A stretch of 60,280 bases of DNA from assembly GCF_008868155.1 (NCBI RefSeq), contig NZ_WBKR01000012.1, positions 1 through 60,280 on the forward strand, written 5' to 3'. The notes below the pieces were generated by a model. That model worked only from the letters and a program-made list of their open reading frames with translations. It did no database searches and had not been told where the DNA came from. The stretch is from Micromonospora sp. ALFpr18c (GTDB lineage Bacteria > Actinomycetota > Actinomycetes > Mycobacteriales > Micromonosporaceae). Of the stretch, positions 1 through 9,255 are shown one piece after another; the stretch's first letter is position 1; each line of letters begins with the position of its first letter. Both the position numbers and the translations under genes were made by a program.

Positions 1-120
1 TTGTGGTGCCTCACAAATAGGGCTCAGATGAACATTCCGCCCACCACGATTCCATGATCGACGCGTGCTTCACCCGAACCGCGCCGGGCCGAGCCGGGGT
101 TGCGGGCGGGGCTGTGGGAT

Positions 121-2277
121 TTAGGGGAGTTGTTCTTTGCGGGCCTGGTCGGCCAGGTGGGTGGGCATGGGGTCGTGGCGGACGAAGTGGCGGCGGAAGG
201 TGCCGGTGCCGGCGGTCATCGAGCGCAGCTCGACGGCGTACCGGAGCAGTTCGATGGCCGGCACCTCGGCGCGGACGAGGGTGCGACCCTCGGTGTCCGG
301 GTCGGGTTCGGTGCCGAGCACCCGGCCGCGCCGGCCGGACAGGTCGCCCATCACGGTGCCTACCGAGCCGTCCGCGATTCGGATGGTGACCTCGTCGATC
401 GGCTCCAGCAGTGCCGGTTGGCCGCGTTCGGCGGCGTCGCGTAGCGCGAGCGCGCCGGCGGTCTGGAAGGCGGCGTCGGACGAGTCGACGCTGTGCGCCT
501 TTCCGTCGACGAGGGTGACCCGCAGGTCGACCACGGGGTGGCCGGCGACCAGGCCGCGTTCCAGTTGGGCGCGGACGCCCTTCTCCACCGACGGGATGTA
601 GTTGTGCGGCACGGCGCCGCCGACGACCCGGTCGACGAATTCGAAGCCGCCGCCGCGGGGCAGCGGCTCGACCTCGATGTCGCAGACCGCGTACTGGCCG
701 TGGCCGCCGGACTGCTTGACGTGCCGGCCGTGGCCCTTCGCGGGGGCGGTGAGGGTCTCGCGCAGTGACACCTTGACCGGTTCGGTGTCCAGTTCGACAC
801 CGCCGGCGCGGAGCCGGTCGAGTACCACGTCGGCGTGGGCTTCGCCCATGCACCAGAGCACCAGCTGGTGGGTTTCCGAGTTGCGTTCGAGTCGCAGGGT
901 GGGGTCGCCGGCGACGAGTCGGGCGAGGTTGCGGGCGAGCGCGTCCTCGTCGGCGCGGCTGTGGGCGACGATCGCGACCGGCAGCAGGGGCTCCGGCATC
1001 TCCCACGGTGCGATCAGCAGCGGGTCGTCCTTGGCGGAGACGGTGTCGCCGGTCTCGGCGCTGCCCGATTTGGTGATCGCGCAGATGTCGCCGGCGACGC
1101 AGAGCGACACCTCGCGCAGGGTGGCGCCCAGCGGGGTGTAGAGGTGCCCGACCCGCTCGTCGGCGTCGTGGTCGGGGTGACCGCGCTCGGCCATGCCGTG
1201 CCCGCAGATGTGTACGGTCTGGTCGGGGCGCAGCGTGCCGGAGAAGACCCGGACCAGCGAGACCCGCCCGACGTGCCGGTCGACGGTGGTCTTGACCACC
1301 TCGGCGACGAGCGGCCCGTCCGGGTCGCAGGTCAGCGGGGGCCGGGGTGAGCCGTCCACACCGGTGACCGCCGGCAGTTCGTGTTCCAGCGGCGACGGGA
1401 ACGCGGCGGTCAGCACCTCCAGCAGCGCGTCCAGGCCGACGCCGGTCTCGGCGCAGACCGGTACGACGGGGTAGAAGTGGCCGCGGGCGACGGCCTTCTC
1501 CAGGTCGTCGATGAGCACGTCGGTGCTGATCTCCTCGCCGTCGAGGTAGCGATCCATGAGGGTCTCGTCCTCGCTCTCGGCGATGATTCCCTCGATCAGC
1601 TCGTTGCGGGACTCGTCGATGGCGGGCCGGTGCTCCGGGTCGGGGTCGCGCACGTCGGCGGGGAGCCCGGCGGTGTAGTCGAAGACGCGGCGGGTGACCA
1701 GGCCGAGCAGACCTTCGGTGGAGACGCCGTCGTCGCCGAGCATCGGCAGGTACAGGGGCATGACGTTGTCGCCGAAGAGCCGCTGGCACAGCGCCACGGT
1801 CTCGTCGAAGTCGGCGCGGGGCTGGTCCAGTCGGGCCACCGCGACGGCGCGGGGCATGTCGACCGCCGCGCACTCCTCCCACAGGGCCACGGTGGCCGCG
1901 TCCATGCCACCGGCGGCGGACACGACGAACAGCGCGGCGTCGGCGGCCCGCAGCCCGGCGCGCAGTTCGCCGACGAAGTCGGCGTACCCGGGGGTGTCCA
2001 GCAGGTTGACCTTGATGCCGTTGTGCAGCAGGGGCGCGCAGGACAGACTCACGGAGCGCTGCTGGCGTACCGCTGCCGGGTCGTGGTCGCCGACGGTGGT
2101 GCCGTCGACCACGCTGCCCGCCCGGCCGATGGTGCCGGTGGCGGCGAGCAGCGCCTCGACCAGGGTGGTCTTGCCCGCTCCGGAGTGCCCGACGAGCACC
2201 ACGTTGCGTACCCGGTCGGGTTCGGTCACCACCGGCGTGCCGCCGGTGGACCCCTTTTCCTGATTTTTCTGCGCCAT
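121..2277 (-). CDS. Elongation factor G-like GTPase (EF-G2 type)
   Basis: 718 residues, close to normal EF-G length. The P-loop GHSGAGKTT lies at residues 30-38 and the G3 motif DTPGYADF at 94-101. The G4 position reads ARLD (148-151) instead of NKMD, which fits the actinobacterial EF-G-like paralogue rather than the housekeeping fusA. The start at 2277 is chosen because a strong Shine-Dalgarno (GGGAGGT) sits just upstream of MAQKNQ; the reading frame stays open much further upstream but without sense. It should be a cytosolic, ribosome-associated translational GTPase; its cellular role is not established for this family branch. It is transcribed divergently from pgsA. The family call is firm; whether it catalyses translocation is not. 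Confidence 0.9.
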   Translation of the reverse strand: MAQKNQEKGSTGGTPVVTEPDRVRNVVLVGHSGAGKTTLVEALLAATGTIGRAGSVVDGTTVGDHDPAAVRQQRSVSLSCAPLLHNGIKVNLLDTPGYADFVGELRAGLRAADAALFVVSAAGGMDAATVALWEECAAVDMPRAVAVARLDQPRADFDETVALCQRLFGDNVMPLYLPMLGDDGVSTEGLLGLVTRRVFDYTAGLPADVRDPDPEHRPAIDESRNELIEGIIAESEDETLMDRYLDGEEISTDVLIDDLEKAVARGHFYPVVPVCAETGVGLDALLEVLTAAFPSPLEHELPAVTGVDGSPRPPLTCDPDGPLVAEVVKTTVDRHVGRVSLVRVFSGTLRPDQTVHICGHGMAERGHPDHDADERVGHLYTPLGATLREVSLCVAGDICAITKSGSAETGDTVSAKDDPLLIAPWEMPEPLLPVAIVAHSRADEDALARNLARLVAGDPTLRLERNSETHQLVLWCMGEAHADVVLDRLRAGGVELDTEPVKVSLRETLTAPAKGHGRHVKQSGGHGQYAVCDIEVEPLPRGGGFEFVDRVVGGAVPHNYIPSVEKGVRAQLERGLVAGHPVVDLRVTLVDGKAHSVDSSDAAFQTAGALALRDAAERGQPALLEPIDEVTIRIADGSVGTVMGDLSGRRGRVLGTEPDPDTEGRTLVRAEVPAIELLRYAVELRSMTAGTGTFRRHFVRHDPMPTHLADQARKEQLP

Positions 2278-2526
2278 GGGGCGCACCTCCCTCAGCCGGT
2301 GGTGGGTGGCGACCGCCGCGCGACGGGGTGCGGCCCGGGGCGAGTGCGCGGCGATATCCTCCGGTGGTCTGCTGCACAGCGAGAACTCAACGGGCGGGGG
2401 GGTGAGCTGGCTCACCCCCCGGCTCGATCTCACACCCGTTGTCGGGTAGGCACAAGCCTGCCCCGGGCGGGTCGGAGGGGCGGCCGTATCGCCGGACCTG
2501 GGCGGACCGTTATCGTGGGGACCGCC

Positions 2527-3156
2527 ATGGCGAAGATCTTCCAAGTGTCGGCCCGCGCGGGGATGACCCGCGTCGTCGAGCCGATTGCCCGTGCCCTTCT
2601 GCGCGCGGGCGTCACCCCCAATGCCGTCACCGTCGCGGGCACCGTTGGTGTGCTCGTCGGCGCGCTCGGCTTCGGTGCTCGCGGCCACCTGGTCGCGGGC
2701 GCGTTGATTGTGACCGTTTTCGCGCTCACCGACCTGCTCGACGGGACGATGGCCCGGATGAGCGGCGGCTCCACCAGGTTCGGGGCGTTCCTCGACTCGA
2801 GCATGGACCGGGTCGCCGACAGTGCCGTCTTCGGCGCGGTCGCGTACTGGCTGGCCACCGAGGGTGACCACTCCGGCGTGGCCGCCGCGCTGGTCTGCCT
2901 GGCCGCCGGCAGCCTGGTCTCCTACGTGAAGGCCCGCGCGGAGGGGCTCGGAATGACCTGCAACGTGGGCATCGCCGAGCGCACCGAGCGGCTGCTGATC
3001 GTCGGCGTCGGCGGAATCCTCACCGGCGTGGGCGTGAAGCCGGCGCTGGAGATCGCGCTCTGGCTGCTCGCCGCGGTGTCGATCTTCACGGTGGGGCAGC
3101 GGATGGCACACGTCTACCGCCAGGCGCAGCAGCTCCAGCCGGACGGCCAGGCGTGA
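2527..3156 (+). CDS. pgsA: CDP-alcohol phosphatidyltransferase (phosphatidylinositol phosphate synthase)
   Basis: 209-residue integral membrane enzyme. The full CDP-alcohol phosphotransferase signature is present: D69, D72, G73, A76, R77, G86, D90, D94 with canonical spacing, which binds the metal ions and CDP-diacylglycerol. About six hydrophobic segments follow. In actinobacteria, an enzyme of this type directly upstream of an acyltransferase and pimA makes phosphatidylinositol phosphate from CDP-DAG and inositol phosphate, and that context supports the call here. A TATCGT hexamer (2511-2516) lies only about 10 nt before the ATG, so the leader would be very short; GGGGA precedes the start. 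The next gene starts 49 nt downstream. Substrate specificity is inferred from neighbours. Confidence 0.88.
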   Translation: MAKIFQVSARAGMTRVVEPIARALLRAGVTPNAVTVAGTVGVLVGALGFGARGHLVAGALIVTVFALTDLLDGTMARMSGGSTRFGAFLDSSMDRVADSAVFGAVAYWLATEGDHSGVAAALVCLAAGSLVSYVKARAEGLGMTCNVGIAERTERLLIVGVGGILTGVGVKPALEIALWLLAAVSIFTVGQRMAHVYRQAQQLQPDGQA

Positions 3157-3205
3157 GGGGACGGGCGCACACGGCGCCTCGGCGCGCGACCGGCGGCCCG
3201 GTCGC

Positions 3206-4138
3206 GTGAACCTCACCGAGCTGGGTTACGTCGCCGGGTGGCGGGTGGTCCGCGCGCTACCCCGGCCGTTGGTGGCGGCGGCGTTCCAGGCGGGCGCGGA
3301 CCGCGCCCATCGCGGCGGCGGCAAGGGTACGGCTCGACTGCGCGCGAACCTGCGCCGGGTGGTCGGCCCGGAGCTGCCCGAGGCCGAGTTGGACGATCTC
3401 GTCAAGCGCGGCCTGCGCTCGTACGCCCGGTACTGGATGGAGGCGTTCCGGCTGCCCGCCCTGAGCCGGTCGCAGATCCTGTCCGGGTTCCGGCTCGACG
3501 GCGCCGACCTGCTCGCCGCCGACGTCGCCGCCGGCCGGGGCGCGGTGGTGGCGCTGCCGCATGCCGGCAACTGGGATGCCGCGGGTGCCTGGGTGGCGGC
3601 CACCGGTTGGCCGATCACCACGGTCATGGAGCGGCTGAAACCGGAGGGCGTCTACAAGCGGTTCACGGCCTTCCGAGAGGTCCTCGGGATGGAGATCCTG
3701 CCGACCCACGGGGGACCGCGGCCGGCGTTCGACGTGTTGCTGGACCGCCTCCGTGCCGGTGCGGTGGTGCCGTTGCTGGCCGACCGTGACCTCTCCGCCC
3801 GGGGCGTGGAGGTGGATTTCTTCGGTGGGAAGACCCGGATGCCCGCCGGTCCGGCCCTGTTGGCGCTGCACACCGGCGCGCCGCTCTACGTGGCCTCGAT
3901 GTGGTACGAACCGGACGCGGCGTGCGCGTCGCTGGCCGGTCCGCTGCCGGTTCCGGGTCCCGAGGTGGGGCCTTTGGACCAGCGCGTCCGATCATTGACG
4001 CAGCTGATCGCCGACCGTCTGGCGGCGGGTATCGCCCGCCATCCGGAAGACTGGCACATGTTGCAGCGGATGTGGCTGGACCAGCGGGCGCCGGCCGGCG
4101 GCACGGGGTCGCCCACGCCGTCCTCCGGTCGGGCCTAG
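3206..4138 (+). CDS. Phosphatidylinositol mannoside acyltransferase (LpxL/HtrB family)
   Basis: 310 residues. The HX4D acyltransferase motif is H119-D124 in LPHAGNWD, and the family's conserved 'adopts all lysophospholipid acyltransferase' core continues with an Arg/Asp-rich segment near residue 195 (LLADRDL). The GTG start at 3206 gives MNLTELGY, a typical start for this group. By position between pgsA and pimA it corresponds to the enzyme that acylates the mannose of phosphatidylinositol mannosides (PatA in mycobacteria). It acts at the cytosolic face of the membrane, probably using acyl-CoA. Probably co-transcribed with pgsA. Confidence 0.87.
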   Translation: MNLTELGYVAGWRVVRALPRPLVAAAFQAGADRAHRGGGKGTARLRANLRRVVGPELPEAELDDLVKRGLRSYARYWMEAFRLPALSRSQILSGFRLDGADLLAADVAAGRGAVVALPHAGNWDAAGAWVAATGWPITTVMERLKPEGVYKRFTAFREVLGMEILPTHGGPRPAFDVLLDRLRAGAVVPLLADRDLSARGVEVDFFGGKTRMPAGPALLALHTGAPLYVASMWYEPDAACASLAGPLPVPGPEVGPLDQRVRSLTQLIADRLAAGIARHPEDWHMLQRMWLDQRAPAGGTGSPTPSSGRA

Positions 4139-4143
4139 AGGGG

Positions 4144-4275
4144 GTGGGCACGGTGAGCGCGAGGAGCGCGGCGCAGCGGAGCCCCGCAGTCGCGAGCGAG
4201 GTTGGCACGGTGAGCGCGAGGAGCGCAGCGCGGCGGAGCCCCACGGTCGCGAGCGAGGTGGGCGCCGTGAGGTGG
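4144..4275 (+). repeat. 57-bp tandem repeat (two full units plus partial third) before pimA
   Basis: Unit 1 is 4144-4200 and unit 2 is 4201-4257; they are both 57 nt and differ at five positions. A third, quickly diverging start lies at 4258-4275. Each unit carries GTGAGCGCGAGGAGCGC followed by GAGCCCC and CGCGAGCGAG. It fills most of the 170-nt gap between the acyltransferase stop and pimA. Short repeats of this composition are, from memory, scattered in Micromonosporaceae genomes; that recollection is not checked here. Confidence 0.8.
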
Positions 4276-4308
4276 TGTCCCGCTGTCGCGGACGGGGGTC
4301 GCTGACGC

Positions 4309-5469
4309 ATGCGGATCGGCATCGTGTGTCCGTACTCCTTCGACGTCCCCGGCGGCGTGCAGAACCACGTGATGGATCTCGCCGAGGCGTTGATCACCCT
4401 CGGCCACGAGGTCAGCGTGCTCGCCCCGGCCGACGAGGACTCCCCGTTGCCGGAGTACGTGGTGTCCGCCGGGCGGGCCGTGCCGCTGCCGTACAACGGT
4501 TCGGTGGCCCGGATCGCGTTCGGGCCGGTCTCCACGGCCCGGGTGCGGCGGTGGATCACCAACGGCGACTTCGACGTGTTGCACGTGCACGAGCCGCTCA
4601 CGTTGAGCCTGTCGCTGCTGGCCGTGCTCTCCGCCCGGGGGCCGGTGGTGGCCACGTTCCACACCGCGATGACCCGTTCGCGGGTGCTGGCCGCCGCGCA
4701 GGGCGTACTCCAGATCGTGCTGGAGCGGATCACCGCCCGCATCGCGGTGAGCGCGCTGGCCCGCAAGGTCCAGGTCGAGCACATGGACGGCGGCGCGGTG
4801 GAGATCCCCAACGGGGTGGCGGTGGCCAAGTTCGCCGACGCCGAGCCGCTGCCGGGCTGGCCGGGGGAGTGCGCACCGGGTGCCGGCGGCGCGGTGGGTT
4901 TCCTGGGCCGGTTCACCGAGGCCCGCAAGGGTTTCCCGGTGCTGCGGGATGCGTTCGTGGCGCTGGCCGACAGCCGCCCCGGGCTGCGGCTGCTGGTCGC
5001 CGGCCCGGGCGACCCCGACGATCTGTACGACCAGTTCCCGGTGGAACTGCACGAGCGGGTGACGTTCCTCGGCCTGGTCACCGAACCGGACAAGGCGCGC
5101 ATGCTGCGCAGCGTGCACCTCTACGTGGCGCCGAACACCGGCGGCGAGTCGTTCGGCATGATCCTCACCGAGGCCCTGGCGGCCGGTACGACGGTGGTCG
5201 CCAGTGACCTGGACGCGTTCCGGCGGGTGCTCGACGGCGGCCGGGCCGGGCGGCTCTTCCCGACCGGGGATGCGGTGGGGTTGCGCGACGCGTTGACCGA
5301 GCTGCTCGACGATCCGGCCGGCCGGGCCACCCTGAGCGCCTGCGGTGATCAGGTGGTGGCGAATTTCGACTGGCCGGTGGTTGCCCGCCGCGTGATGGAG
5401 GTATACGCAGCGGCGATCGAGGCAACCGACGGGCGGGTCATCGACCAGGAATGGGTGGGGCTGAGCTGA
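4309..5469 (+). CDS. pimA: GT4 glycosyltransferase, phosphatidylinositol mannosyltransferase
   Basis: 386 residues, the usual PimA length. The N-terminus has the GT4 start (MRIGIVCPYSFDVPGGVQNHV) with the glycine-rich loop, and the C-terminal Rossmann domain has LGRFTEARKG and the E-x7-E nucleotide-sugar motif at E280/E288. It should transfer the first mannose from GDP-mannose to phosphatidylinositol at the cytosolic membrane surface. Its position after pgsA and the acyltransferase matches the conserved mycobacterial PIM locus. The preceding 170-nt repeat-filled gap could lower coupling to the upstream genes. Confidence 0.9.
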   Translation: MRIGIVCPYSFDVPGGVQNHVMDLAEALITLGHEVSVLAPADEDSPLPEYVVSAGRAVPLPYNGSVARIAFGPVSTARVRRWITNGDFDVLHVHEPLTLSLSLLAVLSARGPVVATFHTAMTRSRVLAAAQGVLQIVLERITARIAVSALARKVQVEHMDGGAVEIPNGVAVAKFADAEPLPGWPGECAPGAGGAVGFLGRFTEARKGFPVLRDAFVALADSRPGLRLLVAGPGDPDDLYDQFPVELHERVTFLGLVTEPDKARMLRSVHLYVAPNTGGESFGMILTEALAAGTTVVASDLDAFRRVLDGGRAGRLFPTGDAVGLRDALTELLDDPAGRATLSACGDQVVANFDWPVVARRVMEVYAAAIEATDGRVIDQEWVGLS

Positions 5470-5552
5470 GCCGGTGTGACGCATGGTGCGGACGGTGACC
5501 GGGGGACCGGCGGGGCCGCGCCCAATCGGAGGCGAAACGGAGCAGCACTACG

Positions 5553-6056
5553 ATGCCGCACATGTGGTGGGTGGTGGCCGCGAGCGTGGTCGTGGGGCTG
5601 GTCGCGGCGTACCTCATCTGGACTGCCGGGCGGGTCGAGCGGCTGCAGGGCCGCGCGGAGCTGGCGGCGCGGGCTCTCGACGCCCACCTGTTGCGCCGGG
5701 CGGCGGCGGCCGCCGTGCTGGCTGAGCGGCGCTTCGGCGTCGAGTTGTACGCGGCGGCCCGGATCGCCCTGGACGCCCACCCGGACGAGCGGGAGGCGGC
5801 GGAGAACGACCTGACCCGCCAGTTGCGCTCGGTACGGCTGGACCCGGCCGATCCGGACTGCGGGGCCGTCATCGCCGCCAGTCGCCGGCTGGCGCTGTCC
5901 CGGCAGGTGCACACCGACCTGGTCCGCGACGCCCGTTCGGCGCGCAGCCGCCCGCTGGTGCGGTTGTTGCGGATGGGGCGGGGCCGGGAGTGGCCGCGGT
6001 ACTTCGACATCGACGACCCGACCCTGACGGTGCCCACGGACGTGCCCGCGAGCTGA
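5553..6056 (+). CDS. Small conserved membrane protein with one N-terminal TM helix
   Basis: 167 residues. Residues about 5-24 form a single transmembrane helix, followed by an Ala/Arg/Leu-rich amphipathic segment (RVERLQGRAELAARALDAHLL) that looks helical or coiled-coil. No catalytic motif is visible. In mycobacteria the gene after pimA encodes a membrane protein with a similar N-terminal segment fused to a Nudix domain; this one lacks any Nudix box. I infer it corresponds to that N-terminal part only. ATG 5553 is chosen as the start just before the TM helix; the Shine-Dalgarno is weak. Function unknown. Confidence 0.7.
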   Translation: MPHMWWVVAASVVVGLVAAYLIWTAGRVERLQGRAELAARALDAHLLRRAAAAAVLAERRFGVELYAAARIALDAHPDEREAAENDLTRQLRSVRLDPADPDCGAVIAASRRLALSRQVHTDLVRDARSARSRPLVRLLRMGRGREWPRYFDIDDPTLTVPTDVPAS

Positions 6057-6192
6057 CCCGGCGGTCGCGGCGGACCGGTGAGCAGTGCCACACCGCAGGC
6101 CACCGGGGGTCTGATTGGCTGTCGGCGCGGCGTTACGCCACGCGTAGCATTTTCGCTGCCACCCCCACAGCGCGTTCGAGGAGCGATGACCC

Positions 6193-7110
6193 GTGCCCGA
6201 AAACACCGCACCGACCACCGGCACCACCCCCGTCGTCGGCACCGCTCGTGTGAAGCGCGGCATGGCCGAAATGCTCAAGGGTGGCGTGATCATGGATGTG
6301 GTCAACGCCGAACAGGCCACGATCGCTGAGGACGCCGGCGCGGTCGCGGTGATGGCCCTGGAGCGGGTGCCCGCGGACATCCGCGCGCAGGGCGGCGTGT
6401 CGCGGATGAGCGACCCCGACATGATCGACGGGATCATCGAGGCGGTCTCCATCCCGGTGATGGCCAAGGCCCGCATCGGGCACTTCGTGGAGGCGCAGAT
6501 CCTCCAGTCGCTGGGCGTCGACTACGTGGACGAGTCCGAGGTGCTGACCCCGGCCGACTACGCCAACCACATCGACAAGTGGGCGTTCACGGTCCCCTTC
6601 GTCTGTGGCGCGACCAACCTCGGTGAGGCGCTGCGGCGGATCACCGAGGGCGCGGCGATGATCCGCTCCAAGGGTGAGGCCGGCACCGGTGACGTCTCCA
6701 ACGCCACCACCCACATGCGCAAGATCCGTCAGGAGATCCGCCGGCTCTCCGCACTGCCGGCCGACGAGCTGTACGTCGCGGCCAAGGAGCTGCAGGCGCC
6801 GTACGAGCTGGTCAAGGAGGTCGCCGAGAGCGGCGAGCTGCCGGTGGTGCTGTTCACCGCGGGCGGGATCGCCACCCCGGCCGACGCGGCCATGATGATG
6901 CAGCTCGGCGCGGAGGGCGTGTTCGTCGGCTCCGGCATCTTCAAGGCCGGCAACCCGGCCCAGCGGGCCGCCGCGATCGTCAAGGCCACCACCTTCCACG
7001 ACGACCCGGACGTGCTGGCGAAGGTGTCGCGTGGTCTGGGCGAGGCGATGGTCGGCATCAACGTGGACGAGATCCCGCAGCCGCACCGCCTGGCCGAACG
7101 GGGTTGGTGA
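6193..7110 (+). CDS. pdxS: Pyridoxal 5'-phosphate synthase lyase subunit
   Basis: 305 residues. Key residues of PdxS are all present: D35 in KGGVIMDV, the Schiff-base lysine K92 in AKARIGH, and the second lysine K160 in RSKGE. The phosphate-binding loop GGIATPADA is intact and the protein ends in ERGW, a typical C-terminus. It makes PLP from ribose 5-phosphate, glyceraldehyde 3-phosphate and ammonia delivered by PdxT, in a dodecameric cytosolic complex. GTG start at 6193. pdxT follows immediately, so the two subunits are co-translated. Confidence 0.97.
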   Translation: MPENTAPTTGTTPVVGTARVKRGMAEMLKGGVIMDVVNAEQATIAEDAGAVAVMALERVPADIRAQGGVSRMSDPDMIDGIIEAVSIPVMAKARIGHFVEAQILQSLGVDYVDESEVLTPADYANHIDKWAFTVPFVCGATNLGEALRRITEGAAMIRSKGEAGTGDVSNATTHMRKIRQEIRRLSALPADELYVAAKELQAPYELVKEVAESGELPVVLFTAGGIATPADAAMMMQLGAEGVFVGSGIFKAGNPAQRAAAIVKATTFHDDPDVLAKVSRGLGEAMVGINVDEIPQPHRLAERGW

Positions 7111-7112
7111 GC

Positions 7113-7715
7113 ATGGGCGGTTCCACCATCGGTGTGCTCGCGCTTCAGGGGGACGTCCGCGAGCATCTGGCGGCGCTGACCGCGGTGGGTGCGGACGCCC
7201 GCCCGGTCCGCCGTCCGGGGGAGCTGGACGCGGTAGACGGCCTGGTGATCCCCGGGGGCGAGTCCACCACGATCAGCAAACTCGCCGACATCTTCGAGCT
7301 GCGCGAGCCGATCGACAAGCGGATCGCCGACGGGATGCCGGTCTACGGGTCCTGCGCCGGCATGATCATGCTGGCCTCCGAGGTGCTGGACGGCCGCCCC
7401 GACCAGCGCGGCTTCGCCGGCATCGAGATGACGGTGCGACGCAACGCGTTCGGTCGCCAGGTCGACTCGTTCGAGGCGCCGGTGCGGATCGACGGGGTGC
7501 CAGGCGAGCCGTTCCACGCGGTGTTCATCCGGGCGCCGTGGGTTGAGCGGGTCGGCGCCGGTGTCGAGGTGATCGGCACGGTGACCGGCGGCCCGGCCGC
7601 CGACCGGATCGTGGCGGTACGGCAGGGCAATCTGCTGGCCACCTCGTTCCACCCCGAGCTGACCGGCGACCTGCGCGTGCACGCGTACTTCGCGGAGCTG
7701 GTCCGCGCCGCCTGA
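7113..7715 (+). CDS. pdxT: Pyridoxal 5'-phosphate synthase glutaminase subunit
   Basis: 200 residues from ATG 7113. Class I glutaminase triad: C81 in GSCAG, H180 and E182 in SFHPE; GGEST at 48-52 is the oxyanion/substrate loop. It hydrolyses glutamine and channels ammonia to PdxS. The frame also has GTG at 7107, overlapping the pdxS TGA as GTGA, and TTG at 7104; either could be used. ATG 7113 gives the usual family N-terminus ([14 protein letters not shown]). Confidence 0.96.
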   Translation: MGGSTIGVLALQGDVREHLAALTAVGADARPVRRPGELDAVDGLVIPGGESTTISKLADIFELREPIDKRIADGMPVYGSCAGMIMLASEVLDGRPDQRGFAGIEMTVRRNAFGRQVDSFEAPVRIDGVPGEPFHAVFIRAPWVERVGAGVEVIGTVTGGPAADRIVAVRQGNLLATSFHPELTGDLRVHAYFAELVRAA

Positions 7716-7811
7716 GCGGCCGACTCCGGCCAGCGGGCATGGATCGGGCGCCTGGGCCGTTGGTCTGAGGGTGCCCTGGCGCCGTGCCGCCGCCCCGGGC
7801 GGGTCCCGGGT

Positions 7812-7842
7812 GTGACATGCCGGGGTCCGACCTCGGTAAGAT
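7812..7842 (+). promoter_or_regulatory. Candidate promoter for yebC
   Basis: GTGACA (7812-7817) and TAAGAT (7837-7842) match -35/-10 consensus at 5/6 and 4/6, with 19 nt between them, in the 260-nt gap between pdxT and yebC. It would give an untranslated leader of roughly 125 nt. No other clear feature is seen in this gap. Confidence 0.35.
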
Positions 7843-7975
7843 TGCCGCGGTTCGGCAGGGCCGTGGCCCGGCGCGGGCATCTCCCGCGGGACCGACCGGC
7901 CGCCGGATCGCCGGATCAGGCGCGGAATCGGTGCGGCAGTCGACGCAGGCGTGGAATGACAGACGGAGGTAGAAG

Positions 7976-8725
7976 ATGTCCGGCCACTCAAAGTGGGCGA
8001 CGACCAAGCACAAGAAGGCCGTCATCGACGCCAAGCGCGGCAAGATGTTCGCCAAGCTGATCAAGAATGTCGAGGTGGCCGCGCGGACCGGCGGCGGAGA
8101 CCCGTCCGGTAACCCCACGCTCTACGACGCCATCCAGAAGGCGAAGAAGAGCTCGGTGCCGAACGACAACATCGACCGCGCCGTCAAGCGCGGCTCCGGC
8201 CTGGAGGCCGGCGGCGCCGACTGGCAGACGATCATGTACGAGGGGTACGGCCCGAACGGCGTGGCCATGCTCATCGAGTGCCTCACCGACAACCGCAACC
8301 GCGCGGCGACCGAGGTGCGCACCGCGCTCACCCGCAACGGCGGGTCGCTCGCCGACGCCGGCTCGGTGTCGTACATGTTCTCCCGCAAGGGCGTGGTGAT
8401 CGTCCCCAAGGAGGGCACCACCGAGGACGACGTGATGCTGGCCGTCCTCGACGCCGGCGCCGAGGAGGTCAACGACCTCGGTGAGGCGTACGAGGTGGTT
8501 TCCGAGCCGACCGACCTGATCGGGGTGCGTACCGCCCTGCAGGACGCCGGCATCGAGTACGAGTCGGCCGAGTCCTCCCTGATCCCCAGCATGAACGTGC
8601 CGCTGGACGAGGAGGGCGCGCGCAAGATCTTCAAGCTGATCGACGTCCTGGAGGACTGCGACGACGTGCAGAACGTCTACGCGAACTTCGATGTCTCCGA
8701 CGAGACGCTCGCACAAATCGGCTGA
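7976..8725 (+). CDS. YebC/PmpR family protein (TACO1 family)
   Basis: 249 residues, normal length. Starts with the diagnostic [15 protein letters not shown] and keeps the conserved GYGP..GVA segment and the C-terminal acidic domain. Members act as DNA-binding regulators or, in some lineages, as translation factors at proline-rich stretches; which applies here cannot be read from sequence. AGACGGAGGTAGAAG before the ATG is a strong Shine-Dalgarno. In many actinomycetes ruvC follows this gene; here the accessory island follows instead. Confidence 0.95.
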   Translation: MSGHSKWATTKHKKAVIDAKRGKMFAKLIKNVEVAARTGGGDPSGNPTLYDAIQKAKKSSVPNDNIDRAVKRGSGLEAGGADWQTIMYEGYGPNGVAMLIECLTDNRNRAATEVRTALTRNGGSLADAGSVSYMFSRKGVVIVPKEGTTEDDVMLAVLDAGAEEVNDLGEAYEVVSEPTDLIGVRTALQDAGIEYESAESSLIPSMNVPLDEEGARKIFKLIDVLEDCDDVQNVYANFDVSDETLAQIG

Positions 8726-9255
8726 GTGTCTGCGACCTGCCCGGCATGACGGCGACCGAGCTGCGACAGATGGTCGGGCAGTGCGGTGTGTTCGAGGATG
8801 CGGACGCGGTACGGGATGGCGCGGGCAGCGTCCATAGCGGACAGCGTGGTGTGAGGACGCGGAGCTCTCGGTAGACAGGTTCTTGCTACGGAATCAGTCT
8901 CCGAGAGGGCTCCCCCGTGCCCGGAGAACTCGTGCGGCACGTGGCGCGTCTGCCGCGCTGAGCGGGCGTGGGGCGTGGGGCTCTCGATCGGGTACCCGGG
9001 CGCTGACCTGCCTTTCCAGCTTCCAGCTTCCAGGCCCAGTCGCGATCGCGGCGAACGGGCACGCCCCCCGACCAGCACCGCGTAGACCGGTGAGCGTCGA
9101 CGGGTCCGCCGCCTGGTCGGCAACTCATGCTCGCCATTGACCTCCTGAAGGGTACTTATTTGCTGAGGAACATTGGCGTAACATAGGCGAAACATTGTCG
9201 GTGCGACCTTAGGAACCAGAGTGGATCAGGTGAGCCCCCCGCCCCCGTCGCACTC
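8726..9255. other. 530-bp intergenic stretch before the giant gene
   Basis: I see no convincing gene. A minus-strand open frame (8677-9195) overlaps yebC and has the Arg/Ser/Pro composition of a shadow frame. The last 120 bases (about 9120-9230) are noticeably more AT-rich than the flanks and carry TTGACC (9137-9142) and TTGCTG (9160-9165), but no pair with good -10 spacing, so a promoter is likely here yet not placed. No tRNA, direct-repeat att site or transposase remnant was recognised. Confidence 0.5.

Noticed and set aside
1381..2526. Long plus-strand frame opposite the EF-G-like gene
   Set aside because: A GC-rich shadow (VxGxGDD-type composition); only the pgsA part from 2527 is real.
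121..3216. A 1,031-residue EF-G frame extending through pgsA
   Set aside because: The part upstream of 2277 is antisense to pgsA and Arg/Gly-rich; a strong Shine-Dalgarno precedes ATG 2277.
8677..9195. 172-residue minus-strand ORF after yebC
   Set aside because: Arg/Ser/Pro-rich shadow overlapping yebC; no recognisable domain and no Shine-Dalgarno.
8726..9255. Integration (att) site or tRNA fragment for the island
   Set aside because: No tRNA-like fold or flanking direct repeat was found by eye.
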